From NCBI GenBank assembly GCA_018466975.1, contig CM031560.1, positions 2,046,001 to 2,110,000 on the forward strand: a stretch of DNA of 64,000 bases, in the 5' to 3' direction. The position numbers were made by a program, and so were the translations under genes. How positions within the stretch are numbered: position 1 is the first letter of the stretch; the number at the start of each line of letters is the position of its first letter. The notes under the pieces are model-generated. The model did no database searches, was not told the origin of the DNA, and saw only the letters and a list, made by a program, of their open reading frames with translations. The DNA is from Sparassis latifolia. Its lineage: Eukaryota; Basidiomycota; Agaricomycetes; Polyporales; Sparassidaceae. Shown here one piece after another: positions 21,964 to 33,352 of this stretch.

Positions 21964-22963
21964 ATGTCCTGGTTCACTTCCAAGTTCACTCGTCGCGCAC
22001 CTACACCAGCCCAAGGTCTGTATGCCCCTCCTCCCGGTCCTCCGCCCCATTGGCAACCAGCACCCGAACGATCACATACATTCGGATTGCTTAACGAGGC
22101 AACGAAGGATGAATACGAGGCAGCCTTGGACTTTTGCGCCCGCAACGCTCCCGAGCCACCTCGTCTGCTGCCCTCTCACATTGTCGACCGTATCGACGCC
22201 GAAGGGTGCCGCACATGGACTCTCCAGTGGCCGCGCTCACCACGCTTTGTTGGGAACACGCAGAACAGCAGCGAAAAGGGTGGTTCAAGTGTTGTCAAGG
22301 TCGTTACCGAGAAGTCATGCATGGACGTGTGTCTCCTGAGCGATCTGCCTCTTCTGGCCGGGCTCTACGACATCCAGGGCAAGTCAGGAGTATACTACGA
22401 AATTCTCATCCATAAGATGGACGGGATCATCGCCGTCGGTGAACCCACTTTCCGCTCCTCGCTGTACCATCCCGCTCAATCTCTGAACAGGTACGACGTG
22501 CCGCCCTCATCCAGAGTGGCGCCTGCCCGGCTGGGACAGACTCAGTGTAGGCCTGCACCTCGACGACTTCCGCAAATTCTTTGAGGACCCCTACGGTGGG
22601 CGCGACTACACAGATCGTCTCAAGCACATCACCCCGGGCGACACAATCGGATGCGGCTACCAATTCTCCAATAGTGGTGTATTCTTCACGCACAACGGCG
22701 TGCGCCTCCGGGACGCGTTCACAGGCGTGTATCTGCCCCGCGCGCAGCACGACGTGTATGCCGCCATCGGCGTCGAGGGTGCAAACAACTTTGACGTCAA
22801 CTTTGGAGGTGATTTGTTCCGCTGGAAGGAAGGCAATGAGTGGGCGTGGAGAGTCGAAGGCCACGTCGGACACTTGAGCAGTGGTGACTTTGTTGATCAC
22901 GATGACCAGTTGCCATCTTATGAAGAGGTCCGCGGTGGCCCGGCAAACAACCTTGATCCTTGA
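21964..22963 (+). CDS. SPRY-domain protein
   Basis: Exons 21964-22438 and 22491-22963 (52-nt intron, GTGAAC to GAACAG) give 315 residues. After a Pro-rich start (YAPPPGPPPHWQPAPE) comes a SPRY/B30.2-type fold: GVYYEILIHKMDGIIAVG, TTCRPHPEWRLPGWDRLSVG, LHLDDFRKFFEDPYGGRDY, DTIGCGYQFSNSGVFFTHNG, DVYAAIGVEGANNFDVNFGG and FRWKEGNEWAWRVEGHVG. The C-terminus has LPSYEEV, a possible PY-like motif. Yeast SPRY proteins Ssh4 and Ear1 recruit the ubiquitin ligase Rsp5 to membrane cargo through PY motifs, but those have a transmembrane segment and none is visible here. A protein-binding role is safe; an adaptor role is only a guess. Confidence 0.85.
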
Positions 22964-23148
22964 AAGATATCTCCTGTCCAGGTGTATGTATGCATACCTG
23001 TATGCACTCGTTGTAGCATGGTAGAGAACATTAAACAATACAGAATACTACTTTCTACGGTCCTTGGTATCGCCCGAGAGATAAATAATAATCCAGCTCA
23101 AACAAATGTAGCACGTCGGAAGTCCGTCCAGACTCTATGCTCTACACT

Positions 23149-24935
23149 CTATACTCTGCACTTGAGCTCCGCGCCTACCATAGCAAGCGTCGCACCGAGG
23201 CACCAGCCGAGCTCCGTACCGCCGATCTTCTTCCCAATCTCGACGTCGCGCGTGCCGTCGAGCTCGTACCCGAGGCGGAGCAGAGCATGCATGAACGTCA
23301 GGTCGAGGCACCACTCGGGGCGGTCCGCGAGCTCTTCCATTAGAGCCTGGCTGCCTCCCCAGTGCTCCGTCCATGCGGACTTGCCCAGGCAGACCGTCTC
23401 CGCGAGCGCGGCGAAGGTGGAGACGTTGATGGGCGCATCCGCCAGTGCTGACGATGCGGCGAGAAACGGCTGGAGGCGGTCATAGAAGTAGGAGAGTAGC
23501 ATGATCTTGCCCGAAGGGAACGTCTCCATGAGCGAGGGCTGGTATACGCCGTTGAACGAGCACGGCTTCACCTCGCAGATGCTGTGGTGAAGGGGTCAGA
23601 ATCAGGAGAGAGTAAGAGTGAGAACGGGAAACGTACGCGTCCTTAGCCATGACCAGCTCGATGATGCGGTTGCATGCCTCGAAGGAGCCGACGTCTTGGC
23701 CGACCATGGTCACGGAGAACTGGTCATTCAGTCTATCGTCCTGGATCTCAATGGCCTTTTCGGTACCCCGCGCAAGACACGGGTTGGCAATCGTCGCGTT
23801 GGCACCGCTGCCTGTGCCCCTCATAGAGCCCATAAACTCTACCAAGCGATGGGCGCTGCTACGCGCACGCATGAGTCCGTAGCCGAGGTACGAATGCTGG
23901 TACAGTACATGCGTCTTCCCGCCGAACGCAAGGTCGTACTTGTGCTCGCCCGCCTCGAGTGTCGAGTCCGGTTTCGCAGAGTCGAAAGCAGGCTCGAACA
24001 CGATCTGCGTCGACGCACCGCCGAGGTCCAGCACTGCGTACGACGGCGTGCCCGCGAGGGAGTCCCCGCGGATCGTATTCAGGAGGTAGTTCGCGGTGAT
24101 CCACGCATACACGCCTTCATCCTTGCCATCCATGATCACGACGCCGTCCGCATCCTGAAAGCTGAACGGGTACTTCTCATGCAGATGCGAGCGCACTGCG
24201 GCGAGGATCGCCGCGCTCTCCTCGCTGCCAAGCAGGCGCAGCCCCGCGGTCGCCTTCACCGCGACGGGCGTGCACGAACGCAACGCCTCGGGCACGACAC
24301 GCACCGCCTCGTCGAGCAGCACATCGAGGCTCTGCGCGGCGTCTGCAGGTCGACCCGCGAACGCAGACAGCCCCGGCTGCGTCATCTTGAACACCTCGTA
24401 CTCGTACGTCGGCGACGCCCCGCAGTTGTTGAACTTGTAGATGTGGATGCGCGAGCCCGTCGAGCCCGCGTCGATCATGAGCGCGTACTGCACGAGCGGC
24501 AGGGTAGGCTTGTACGGCGCGGCGCAGTGCACCGTCTTGGAGAGGTCGGGATCGCTTGCAGGGTCTGTGGGCAGCACGGCTGGCCGTGGGGGATTGATGT
24601 CCTCATCTTCGTCAGTATGAGGTCTCGCAGGGGCCTGTGGTGGTGGCGGTGGCGGCTCGAAGTCAATCACGGACGGGTGAGGCTTGGGGTGGAGGATTGC
24701 TGTAGCGTCAACGTTTAGATGTGATTCTCCACACGCAGTGATCGACATAACTCACAAGGCATGTATTTCTCGGGAGGATGTCACCCTTGCGAGGCCCGAA
24801 GGCCCACACAAGCGCGATGAGGACGAGTGCTCCTATAGCGAACTTCTTCCAGGCGAATATCCGCCCGCCGCCCATGCGGCTCGGGCCCATCCCACCCTCC
24901 AACCTGTTGTAGTTACTGCTCCGGGGGGAAAACAT
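23149..24935 (-). CDS. GDA1: Golgi guanosine diphosphatase (GDA1/CD39 family)
   Basis: Three exons on the minus strand: 24935 to about 24752, about 24699-23637, and 23581-23149, about 559 residues. A type II membrane anchor lies at residues 31-47 (FAIGALVLIALVWAFG). It is followed by a Pro-rich stem and a catalytic domain with the apyrase-conserved regions DAGSTGSRIHIYKF, VAVKATAGLRLLG, MDGKDEGVYAWITANYLL, YAVLDLGGASTQIVFEP and YLGYGLMRAR. Exon 3 adds ICEVKPCSFNGVYQPSL. GDA1 cleaves GDP to GMP in the Golgi lumen so that GDP-mannose import can continue for glycosylation. The first intron is uncertain: the strong donor GTGAGT at 24755 fits the frame only with an AAG acceptor at 24683, while donor GTTATG at 24751 fits the CAG at 24700. 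Its 3' end is only 185 nt from the converging SPRY gene. Confidence 0.9.
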
Positions 24936-25109
24936 AAATTTGCGCAGCCTAAGGCCTAGGTGAGAGGAGGTGATAGAGGATGAGTGTCCGAGAGGATGGT
25001 CGAGAGTCGAGCGAGGACTTCGCATACAAGCGGAAGTAAAGACTAACGAAAGCGCCAAGCTTCTCGACCTCCTGAGGAGGGTACGCGCGCGCTCTTCCAA
25101 CTAACAACG

Positions 25110-25114
25110 AAAAA
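25110..25114 (-). terminator. Pol III T-run after tRNA-Gly
   Basis: Five T's on the minus strand about 20 nt past the tRNA 3' end, the usual RNA polymerase III stop signal. Confidence 0.6.
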
Positions 25115-25134
25115 TCTTTTTTCAAACCCCGTTA

Positions 25135-25205
25135 TGCATTAAGGGGGAATCGAACCCCCGGCGGGTCGATGGCAACGACCCAGGTTACCACTACCCCATT
25201 AATGC
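25135..25205 (-). tRNA. tRNA-Gly (anticodon GCC)
   Basis: 71-nt cloverleaf on the minus strand. The acceptor stem GCATTAA pairs fully with TTAATGC, with discriminator A. The anticodon stem GGTCG/CGACC encloses loop TTGCCAT, so the anticodon is GCC. The T-arm is GGGGG-TTCGATT-CCCCC. The D-arm has the conserved AGTGGTA. No intron. The B-box (GGTTCGATTCC) and the trailing T-run support Pol III transcription. Confidence 0.97.
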
Positions 25206-26413
25206 CCGATGTACTGAGACTTTGAATACAATACTATCATTACCCAGTAATGCAATCAGGACTAGTTGTGCAATTTCGCGATCTCACGCCATTCCGCTGC
25301 ACTAAAAATCGGGAAAAAATATGTAGTGAATTTGCATGATCCCAGATACTTTGACTGCACAACTCGGAGATAAATCACAGAGGGGAAGGGTGTCAAGACA
25401 GTGAATTGCAAGTCTGGGTGATTCAGGCGTGACGTTCGGCATGGCAATTTAAACTCCGACAAGAGACCAACAAAGGCGCATGATCAGGGGCATGCCGGCA
25501 GGCGTGACGATCTGTGATCGATTCGGCGTTCTTGCACGCGAACGAGCCTCTTCGGTGCGTTCCGTCTCGTATTCACGAAAAAAATCAGGAATCACACAGA
25601 AGATACTTCATATGTCCTGTATTCAACCTGAAGATGTTTGAGGCAAGACGGGCTCAATTTGAAGGAGTGGTGACAGAGTTGCAATCGTGATTGCATTACT
25701 GCGGCAACGATAGTATGGTCAGGTACCTCGCTCCATCCCCTTTCTAGCAAGGGAAAAAATGCCCGTATCATTCATTGCACACCACATAAAATACAACCGT
25801 GCGCGAAATTTGGCAGGGCGTCAACAACCCGCGCTATCTGTTCTTCCTTTCCCGATTTTCTTTTTTCTTTTTCTTTTTCTTGTTCTTTTCACCCGACTCT
25901 ATCGGTATCGAGCCGAAAATAGAGCACGTTTACCGTCCAACCATGCATTCACCTGCACGATATCCCTACACATATAGTCACTCTCACTGAGCGCACTCGC
26001 AGATTGTACAACAACAATGTATTGGGATTCTACCTCTCTTTAGTTCTAGAGGTACGTAGCAACAGGCATAGCCAGTATCGAGACGTAAGGGACCGACGGT
26101 GGAGGGGAATGCGAAGTCATGCGCCAACCGCAATGACATTAGGAACGGATGGTAAACATACAGAAATTCTTGCGTGCAGCGTATATGCAACGACTGGGGA
26201 TGGGGATACGACGATACTCCTGGCAAGTGGGTGGGGAATGGTGATGATGATAACAAGTACACGGAGTACCGAAGGCCACCTGCACTGTTGGTGGCGGCGA
26301 AAGATCGAATGGGTCCTAGATAGGTGAAACATAAAACATAAGGTATTGGGGGACAGCGACGACCGCAACGTCAGCACATGAACACGAAAGGAAGACAGAC
26401 GAAGTGGAAGCGC
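25206..26413. other. Intergenic stretch after tRNA-Gly
   Basis: About 1.2 kb, AT-richer than the gene blocks, ending at the 3' end of the leftward bZIP gene. No supported coding region. A CT-rich run sits near 25845-25885. Confidence 0.45.
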
Positions 26414-28093
26414 TCATTGCTCGAACTTGGGGATGTCCAGACCGTGGCTGCGAAGCAGCGCTTCGAACATCTGCGCTCGCGCCTTCCACATCTCCTTCTC
26501 CTCTCTCTCCTGCTCCATGCCCATCTCCAACTCCCGCTGGTACTCCAGCTTGCGCTTGCGACTGCGCCGCGCAGCCAGAGTATTTTGACGACGCTTGGCC
26601 TCGATGGCATCCATGTCCGACGGCGCGAGCAAGACCTCCTCGTCATCGCCGAACGCCTGCGAGAGTGAACGCTTCTTCGCAAAGACGGCGGGGACTTCCT
26701 TTCGGGAGGTAGCCGACGGTGTAACGTACTTGCGTGATTGAATGGGAGCGTCGATAGGCACCAGCAACTCGGGCATGATATTCTTCCGAGTGCCCGTAGG
26801 CCCGTTCTTCCGACGACCAGGAGCAGGTGTCGACGTCGCGGAAAGAGCCTGAACTCTGGGCGAAGGGTGGAGTGATGATGGATCGAGAGCGGGTGTTGAC
26901 GGCGAAGGCATCGTGTACATGCCATCGAGATTCAGGAGAGGATTGATAGATGCTGAAGATGCTGACGAAACGGTGGTGGCATTCTTAAAAGCAGTCAGGG
27001 AGGCAACGTTCAAGCCTAGCCCGGTATCGCCGCCGAATAGAGAGCCGGAGCCGACGTCGAAGTCATCCGCATCGTCGACAATAGCGGGACTCGTGAGGAG
27101 ATCAAACGCAATGTCGGAGCTATCCACATCGGGCGTTGTGAGAAACTCGTCAAAAGGTGAGTCATCCATTGGCGACGTCAGGTATTCGCCGAAGTCGTGT
27201 CCCATTTGGAACTCGGGGGATGCTGTGTCCGCGTTGCGCAGTCGCGTCAGTTGTCTAGTGATCTCGGAGGGTGCTTGAAACAGACCTTGGAGAACATCCA
27301 TCAACGCATTGACTGCGACCTCATCCGCAGACATATGGTGTCTAGGTGCTACTGCCTCGGCGGCAGTAGACTCCCTTTCCTCGGGATTTTGTGACAACAT
27401 GGTCAAGTAATCAGAGCACAAAGAAGGAAAGTCGGGTTCTGAAGACGAAGTAGGAATAGGTTCCGAACTAAGGGGTTGCTGTGGATATCGAGTAGTGCGA
27501 GGCACAGGTGGGAGCGATTGGGGGATTCCATGATGAGCAGCGAGAGCTGATGTGGAATTAAAGACCGGGTAGGTCGTCCGAGGACGAGGCTGAGCGGAAT
27601 TTATCGAGACATTTGGAGAGGAGCTGGAGCTTGAAAGCGAGTAACTTTCAAGAGGCGATTTGCGCAAAGAACCATGGTAGTTTGATGGGCCCGGAATGTC
27701 GCTAGATTGCAACACGTTCACAGGGAAGGACGCTGCATGTTGGCGGCGTTGATAATTGGTAAGGTTCTGGTACGAAAACAAGGCTGGGGCTAGTTGGGGT
27801 GTAGGGGGAAGAGCTTCAACCGGCGACAATGGCAACGGGCGATCTGGTCTGGAACACGATGGCGGCGAAATCAGTGATGAGCTCTCAATGCCTTGGCCAT
27901 GAGGAACGTCCGCCGTCGAATACGACTCGAAATCAGTTCGCGGGACACTTTCTGGCGAATGAAACACTGCCACGGGTGGAGTACCAAGATCGGGACGATG
28001 TGCGGCCCAATTTGGCGGCGATGCGCAGTCCGCGTTGCGGAACGAAGCATATGGCTTCGACTCGATACACGGTCCCGACGTGCTCGCAAACAT
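26414..28093 (-). CDS. Gcn4/Cpc1-like bZIP transcription factor
   Basis: A single open frame of 559 residues from the ATG at 28093. Most of it is Ser/Pro/Asp-rich with acidic patches (SPFDEFLTTPDVDSSDIAFD) that could activate transcription. At the C-terminus, residues 504-559 make a bZIP: basic region NTLAARRSRKRKLEYQREL, then a short zipper ending LLRSHGLDIPKFEQ. The NTxAARRSR core is the Gcn4/Cpc1 type, which binds TGACTCA-like sites and turns on amino-acid synthesis genes under starvation. The 5' leader holds at least one upstream ORF, in line with Gcn4-style translational control. An intron may lie in the leader (GTGAGT about 80 nt before the ATG). The exact orthologue is not proven. Confidence 0.85.
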   Translation of the reverse strand: MFASTSGPCIESKPYASFRNADCASPPNWAAHRPDLGTPPVAVFHSPESVPRTDFESYSTADVPHGQGIESSSLISPPSCSRPDRPLPLSPVEALPPTPQLAPALFSYQNLTNYQRRQHAASFPVNVLQSSDIPGPSNYHGSLRKSPLESYSLSSSSSSPNVSINSAQPRPRTTYPVFNSTSALAAHHGIPQSLPPVPRTTRYPQQPLSSEPIPTSSSEPDFPSLCSDYLTMLSQNPEERESTAAEAVAPRHHMSADEVAVNALMDVLQGLFQAPSEITRQLTRLRNADTASPEFQMGHDFGEYLTSPMDDSPFDEFLTTPDVDSSDIAFDLLTSPAIVDDADDFDVGSGSLFGGDTGLGLNVASLTAFKNATTVSSASSASINPLLNLDGMYTMPSPSTPALDPSSLHPSPRVQALSATSTPAPGRRKNGPTGTRKNIMPELLVPIDAPIQSRKYVTPSATSRKEVPAVFAKKRSLSQAFGDDEEVLLAPSDMDAIEAKRRQNTLAARRSRKRKLEYQRELEMGMEQEREEKEMWKARAQMFEALLRSHGLDIPKFEQ

Positions 28094-28209
28094 TGTGGTG
28101 TGATACGGCACCGCACGCACTTTGGACGGACTGACACGCCAGCGAATACGGCGGACGACACAATTGGGAGGAAATATGGACTCACGATGTTCTGAGTCAG
28201 TTCCGCGCC

Positions 28210-28350
28210 TCAAACAGTGTTGACGCTGCTCGAGGACGTTGGGATGTGGTGGGTGAAAAGCAGAAGGGCGGGGAGATGATCTGACTCGACGCTCTCTTTA
28301 TCTAGCAACTTTTCACAGCTTTTCAATCTCAGAGGCGCTCGTCCGGGCAT
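28210..28350 (-). promoter_or_regulatory. Upstream ORF in the bZIP leader
   Basis: A 46-codon ATG-to-TGA frame on the minus strand, ending 117 nt before the bZIP start codon. A second upstream frame of 38 codons lies at 28313-28429 and overlaps it in another frame. Such uORFs delay re-initiation on GCN4-type mRNAs; whether the transcript starts far enough upstream cannot be seen. Confidence 0.45.
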
Positions 28351-28429
28351 CGCCTGTCCGCACTGGAAAACCCAGCCCAACACAGCAAATTTTGCCCTGA
28401 GAGGTATCGTAGTAAAATTCGAGGAACAT

Positions 28430-30066
28430 GTCTATCACAGGAAAGAATTCGCAGAATTCGTGTCCCACAGAGTCACTTTCGTCGCAAAGGCATTTGGGAC
28501 CAGAGAAGATGACTCCCGCCCGGACCCGCCCCTGCGCGCGGAGTCAGGAAATATTCCCCTCCCAAATCCGGCGATCTTCTTCATTCCCGGTATTATTGAC
28601 CTCGACGACCTGCGCGTAGTGTCCTAACGGCCAGCGCAGCGCGTCGCACCTGTCCGTCATCCCCGCAATTAAACACGTCAACCAACTGCGCAGCGGGTCT
28701 GCCAACGTTGCCTGCGCCCGCAGACAGGCCAACACGTATGGTTGGACGACGGTAGGTATCGCGAGCGCTTCCAGAGGAATGTCGTGGCGCTCAGCGTCCG
28801 GTTGACACTGGGTAGAGGGCACTTGTCCGCCCTTCGCACATCGATATCGATGTTTTCGGCCGTCGCAGCGGACCGAGGACCGCCGCAGCCATCGAACTGC
28901 ACCCCAAAACCACCGACAGTTACGCGTAGACGAATCAGAGGCGCACGTTTCCCTCGGCCACGAACTAAGACGACCGCGGACCGCTGCGCACAGACCTTGC
29001 TATCGCGCGGCGCAGTGTGCAGCAGGTGCTCAGGGCGCAGAGGAAGGGCAACGACCTCCAGAGCCCAGATTCGCGGGCGGTTAGCTAGGGCCGGCAGCGG
29101 AGCGCCGATTCAGACGTTCGACCAGTACCGTGAAAGTTGTCTGATTGCGTGTACACTGTCGCATCGACCAGAGGAGCAGTCGAGCTCCAGAACGAGGGCA
29201 ATCATGATGTCCGCTGTCCATGGAATAATCACGAAGCTGGGTCCGCACGACGCCATTGGGTGAAGAAAGACAAGAGCCTGCTCACCTCGGAATGTAGATC
29301 CGACGTGCAAACTGCGAAGGCGATGATATGATGCATACGCGAGCCGTCTCAGAAAACAAAAGCTTTCCAGAGGCCAGAGGCAGTGCCATAGCGTTTGCTG
29401 TCGACGCCGTACGCGAGAAAGGCCGGCGCCTACTATTAAAATTGTCAACAGGCAGTGCGCACCTTATGACAATATTGGCAAACATATCGTATTGAGCTGT
29501 ACTCAGCGCGCTGACTTCTGTCGAAAGTTTGTCGAACTGAGTTCACAACGCGCTTACCCCGTCGACGCTGTCGGGAACGCCGCCTCAAGTGTCCGCGCCT
29601 CCCGAAAGAGGAAGACCGTTTCCACGCCCTATGATTGGTTGTTTCCTGGCAAATAGTAGATCCTGGAGCAGAGAAAACAAGCAGGAGATCCTGAAGAGCA
29701 AAAAAAAATAGACGACAGCAGACATGGGCTAGTTGAGTGACTGCAGAGGATGAGGGAACGGGACAAAGAGTGCATGGAAACCGCGTGTGGTCCCTGCAAT
29801 ATTTTAATACCTTGAGTCACCAACACCTCGCTTGCCTTATTTGGGCTGACAATGACTCCGCCAATCACATCATCGCGCGCTAGCAGCAAGAAACATATTA
29901 ATAATTAATGGCCGAACAGCAGGTCCACGGAACCGCACATGTACAAGTATGTCAATAAATTCCTTGAAGAGAGAGGAGTAGTAAAGATGAACCAGCAACG
30001 GATATGAAGCAAGCCAATAAAGTCCACAGTATGGATACGAGTCTGTCGAAACAACCCGCCACCATC
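28430..30066. other. Long stretch without a supported gene
   Basis: About 1.6 kb between the bZIP promoter and the 3' end of the RhoGAP gene. Short open frames on both strands lack domains or intron chains. No inverted repeats were noticed. Confidence 0.4.
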
Positions 30067-32433
30067 TCATGATCTCCCAGGCAGCGACGGGACCGGCGGA
30101 GCCGTCTCTGGCGCGGTGAAAAATCCCGCAGCACTGATCCCGAGGGCCTCAACCCCCGCGCCCGACGACTTCCTCGTCGTCCCTCTCCCAATCGTAATGG
30201 AGCCGCTCCGCGCGCTCCCCCCCTTCTCGATGCTGATCATCGAGCGCGCCTTGTTCACGGTGGCATACGCACTACCGTTGCCGTTCGCCCCGTACGTCGT
30301 ATGCACGGACCGCGTGCCGAAGGTGTCCTTCGCCTGCACCCCGCGAGCCTCGGAACCGCCGTTGCCGCGCGAACCGCCGGATCCGTCGGGACCGATGGGC
30401 ATCACCAGCATCGCGTCGTCGATCTCCTCGTCGTCGTCATACACGCTGTCGCGGTTCCGACCCGTGCGGGGGCTTGAGGTCGACGATGGGGACGCGTCTC
30501 GTTCCACGAATAGGTGGCGGGGCACCGCCTCGCTGCGGTCCTGCACCTCGTCGAAGACCTCGTAGTACCGGTGGATGCAGAGCTTGATCACCATACCGAG
30601 GGTAGTTTTGCCTTCCGCTGGCTGCGCTTGTGGGAAAGCAGCCGGGCCGATGGTGGTGGATGTGCTCGGGACCGAGCACATCATGACGTCTCGAAGGGGG
30701 TTCGGACTCGACACCAAGTTGGGACTAATGACTACAGACAAATTGTGTGCGTCCATTCGATTGAACTCCGAACGTAGCGACACCTCGTGCAACAGCTCTG
30801 TGAGAAATTGTACACCTCAGGACGAAACAGCATTAGGAGAAAAATGGACCGGCCACTCACGCAAAACGTTGCTGAGCAAAATATATGCGCAACGCGGCAA
30901 TCCAGGTAAGACGCTCTCCCTAATGTAGGAGATACTAGAGAGGTCGTTGCTGTCGTCGGCTGGTGCGGGGCATCGCAGAATTATGGGGTAAAAGGGCTCC
31001 ACAAATATGGGAGTGGGCAGATCCCGAAGGTATTTCTTCAGCAGGACTGCCGCCAAGTGTGGATCCGCAAATGATTCCAGGGAGACCACATGCCCTAAGG
31101 ACGGGTTTAGAATACGATGGTGAATTGATAAAGACGCCTAACCTCGGTCATAAGCCTGTTGAGCCTGCTTGAGCATGACCGAATTGGGGGACCGTCGGAA
31201 GATCCCTTCCTCCTCAAGGCCAGCTTGACGGAGGTATTGGATACAGTCCTTGACGACCCTTGGGATACCGCTCTTTTCACCCTCATATCCCATGAGCTCT
31301 TCTAAAGGCACTCCAAAAAGGTCGGCGTGGGAAATCACAGGAAGAGTTATTTGCTTTTCGTGCTTAAGGTTTTCTCTTTGATTAAAATGACGTCAGGTTT
31401 TATCAAAGACTCGTCAAGGCACTCTGCGCACCGGTATACCACAGGGTGAATATCGATCTGCGTAAGTGGTACATGGTATGCCAAATCCGAGAGTGTCGTT
31501 ATATAAGTTATCTTGCGAAAGAATTTAGGGCTGACGCTATCACTGAGCCACATTTTTCATCTACCAGTCGGACGAAATAATTACCTGATGATGCTTCCGG
31601 CCAGGGAAAATAGCACTGATGGATCTGTGTCAGTCTTGCGTTCCCAAGCAATGAATGCTGAAAACATACTCTTTGTAAAGAAATTTGAATGGACAATATA
31701 CTAACCAAGGAATGAGCCTTCGAAGGAAATAAGCGAAGCAAACAGAAACGAACCAGTCGCTTGAGATTCTTGCGGTATTTCCGACTTAGACTCCTGTATG
31801 CCTTCCACACCCAATTCCACCCGGGAGTGTGACGGCCACCAGCAGCAAAGAAGACGACTGTGTAGTCGGACTCAACTGCAAGCAGGATCAGAGATGGTTC
31901 TGGTGTGGCGAAGGGTTGCTACTCACCGTATAAATTGAGGTAGGCCATGATGCGACTAAATCACAATCGAAATACGTAAACAATAAGGTGTGGTAATTGT
32001 CACTCACTCCAATAGGATATCATACGAAAGTTCCCGTGGATCGGGCAGAGCTGAAGCATTCATGACGACCCTGTTAAGCCGCCGTCACTCTGGCTGTCCT
32101 ATCACCTTGGCACAATTAACATACATGGGTCTCGTCCTAGGCAGATGCTTGTTCATGTGTCACAAGCTCGTGAGTAGGCTAGCAGACTCACTCATAGTCT
32201 ACCCCTGCCTGGAATATCATCCTGCTCATAACCTCCTGCGCTTTCTCGTGTCCATATTGCGAACCCTGGAGAACGTCGACTTGCGCACTGCGCTTTCCCA
32301 AAGATTGGCCAAAGAAGGGCCGCCTTTTCGTAGTTGAAGATTGGGGTGCACGGTCAGAATTCGAGCGAGCGTTAGGAATAGTGGCGGATAGTGCTGCAAG
32401 TCTCTGCTTGAGCGTAAGGGGATTTGGTGGCAT
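30067..32433 (-). CDS. RhoGAP with Sec14/BCH domain (p50RhoGAP-like)
   Basis: Ten exons on the minus strand: 32433-32192, 32070-32008, 31955-31927, 31875-31754, 31700-31670, 31615-31585, 31536-31432, 31375-31143, 31094-30861 and 30797-30067, giving 606 residues. Residues about 80-215 form a CRAL-TRIO/BCH domain (ILLDRIMAYLNLY, SDYTVVFFAAGGRHTPGW, FFTKMLFSLAGSIIS, SDLAYHVPLTQIDI). Residues about 220-440 are the RhoGAP domain with the arginine-finger loop EEEGIFRRSPNS, LLKKYLRDLPTPIF and NLSVVISPNLV. The C-terminus is Ser/Gly-rich. The order BCH then RhoGAP matches metazoan p50RhoGAP and yeast Ecm25, which switch off Rho/Cdc42 GTPases. Exons 5 and 6 are 31 nt each. Intron 1 (121 nt) is unusually long and could hide a small exon. 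Confidence 0.9.
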
Positions 32434-33352
32434 GTCGTGGACGAAGCCTGAAAGGCTGTGTGACTTTATGCCTGGTGTATCCAGATAACCTGGAGGTGCA
32501 CAAGCTTTCTGAGGCAATGGACACAAAGTACACAATTGAGGTGCGGCAGGCGCGTTCAAGACGCCACGCGAAGCATCGACCTTCTTCAAGTTCACGACTT
32601 TCCACCTGCCACCATCACTCGTAGACGACGTTTCCGGTCAGCCTGCATGCTGGATGCATTTCCTCGTCGGCTTTGGCGATTTCGAGGACAGTTCAGGTGC
32701 TGACACACTTCGGCAGCAAGTCAAGATGCGCTACTAACACGTCCCACTGGGCGTTTGGCTCGGCACTGGTCAAGCAGGTCGATCTTGCCTGATCAGTATG
32801 TGACCGTCCTCCAACCGTTCTCCCTAGTCCGGGTAAATTATCGCAGACAGACAAGCCTGCGCGCATCGGTGGCGCGTACGGAACTCGCCAGAGTCGAAGA
32901 ACTTTCTTCAGTAGTATTTGGCACCTGCTAGCTGCCTTGCCGATGCTGATGCGCATGGACATTTAGCACTAGCAGGTGCGACGGATAATTTGCGTGAGTC
33001 ACCCCAAACTGTAAGTATGATTCTCCGGATAACGATGATGGACAATACTCGTCATGACAGCTGAATTGAATTGCCACGGGCGTGTCGTAGGTGCCAGCTC
33101 TGGCGATCGCACGGACCGATACACCAGCAAGCGTGTACCCAGGACTAGCAGAGTGGCAGTTAGAACCACGGTCGTGGTAGACCTCTCTAGACTCTCCCTG
33201 TCGTAGCTTATCCTGTTTTCTTCGTCATCCGCGGTTAGTCTATGTGTTGCGCGAATGCGACGATGTGTAATCATGTTTTCTGCAAAGCTTCGGCTTGTTC
33301 GGAGAGCTTTCCTAGCGTGGCTCATCGGCGTCACACGAGTGATAGTCTCAGT
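32434..33352. promoter_or_regulatory. Divergent promoter region RhoGAP / Iml2-like gene
   Basis: 919 nt between two divergent start codons, with no supported coding region. It probably serves both genes. Confidence 0.35.

Noticed and set aside
24573..24718. Long plus-strand frame opposite GDA1 (23618-24718)
   Set aside because: Antisense shadow of a GC-rich coding exon; composition is Arg/His-rich with no family signal.
28742..29448. Several 100-170 codon frames between the bZIP and RhoGAP genes
   Set aside because: Mutually overlapping on both strands, with no recognisable motifs.
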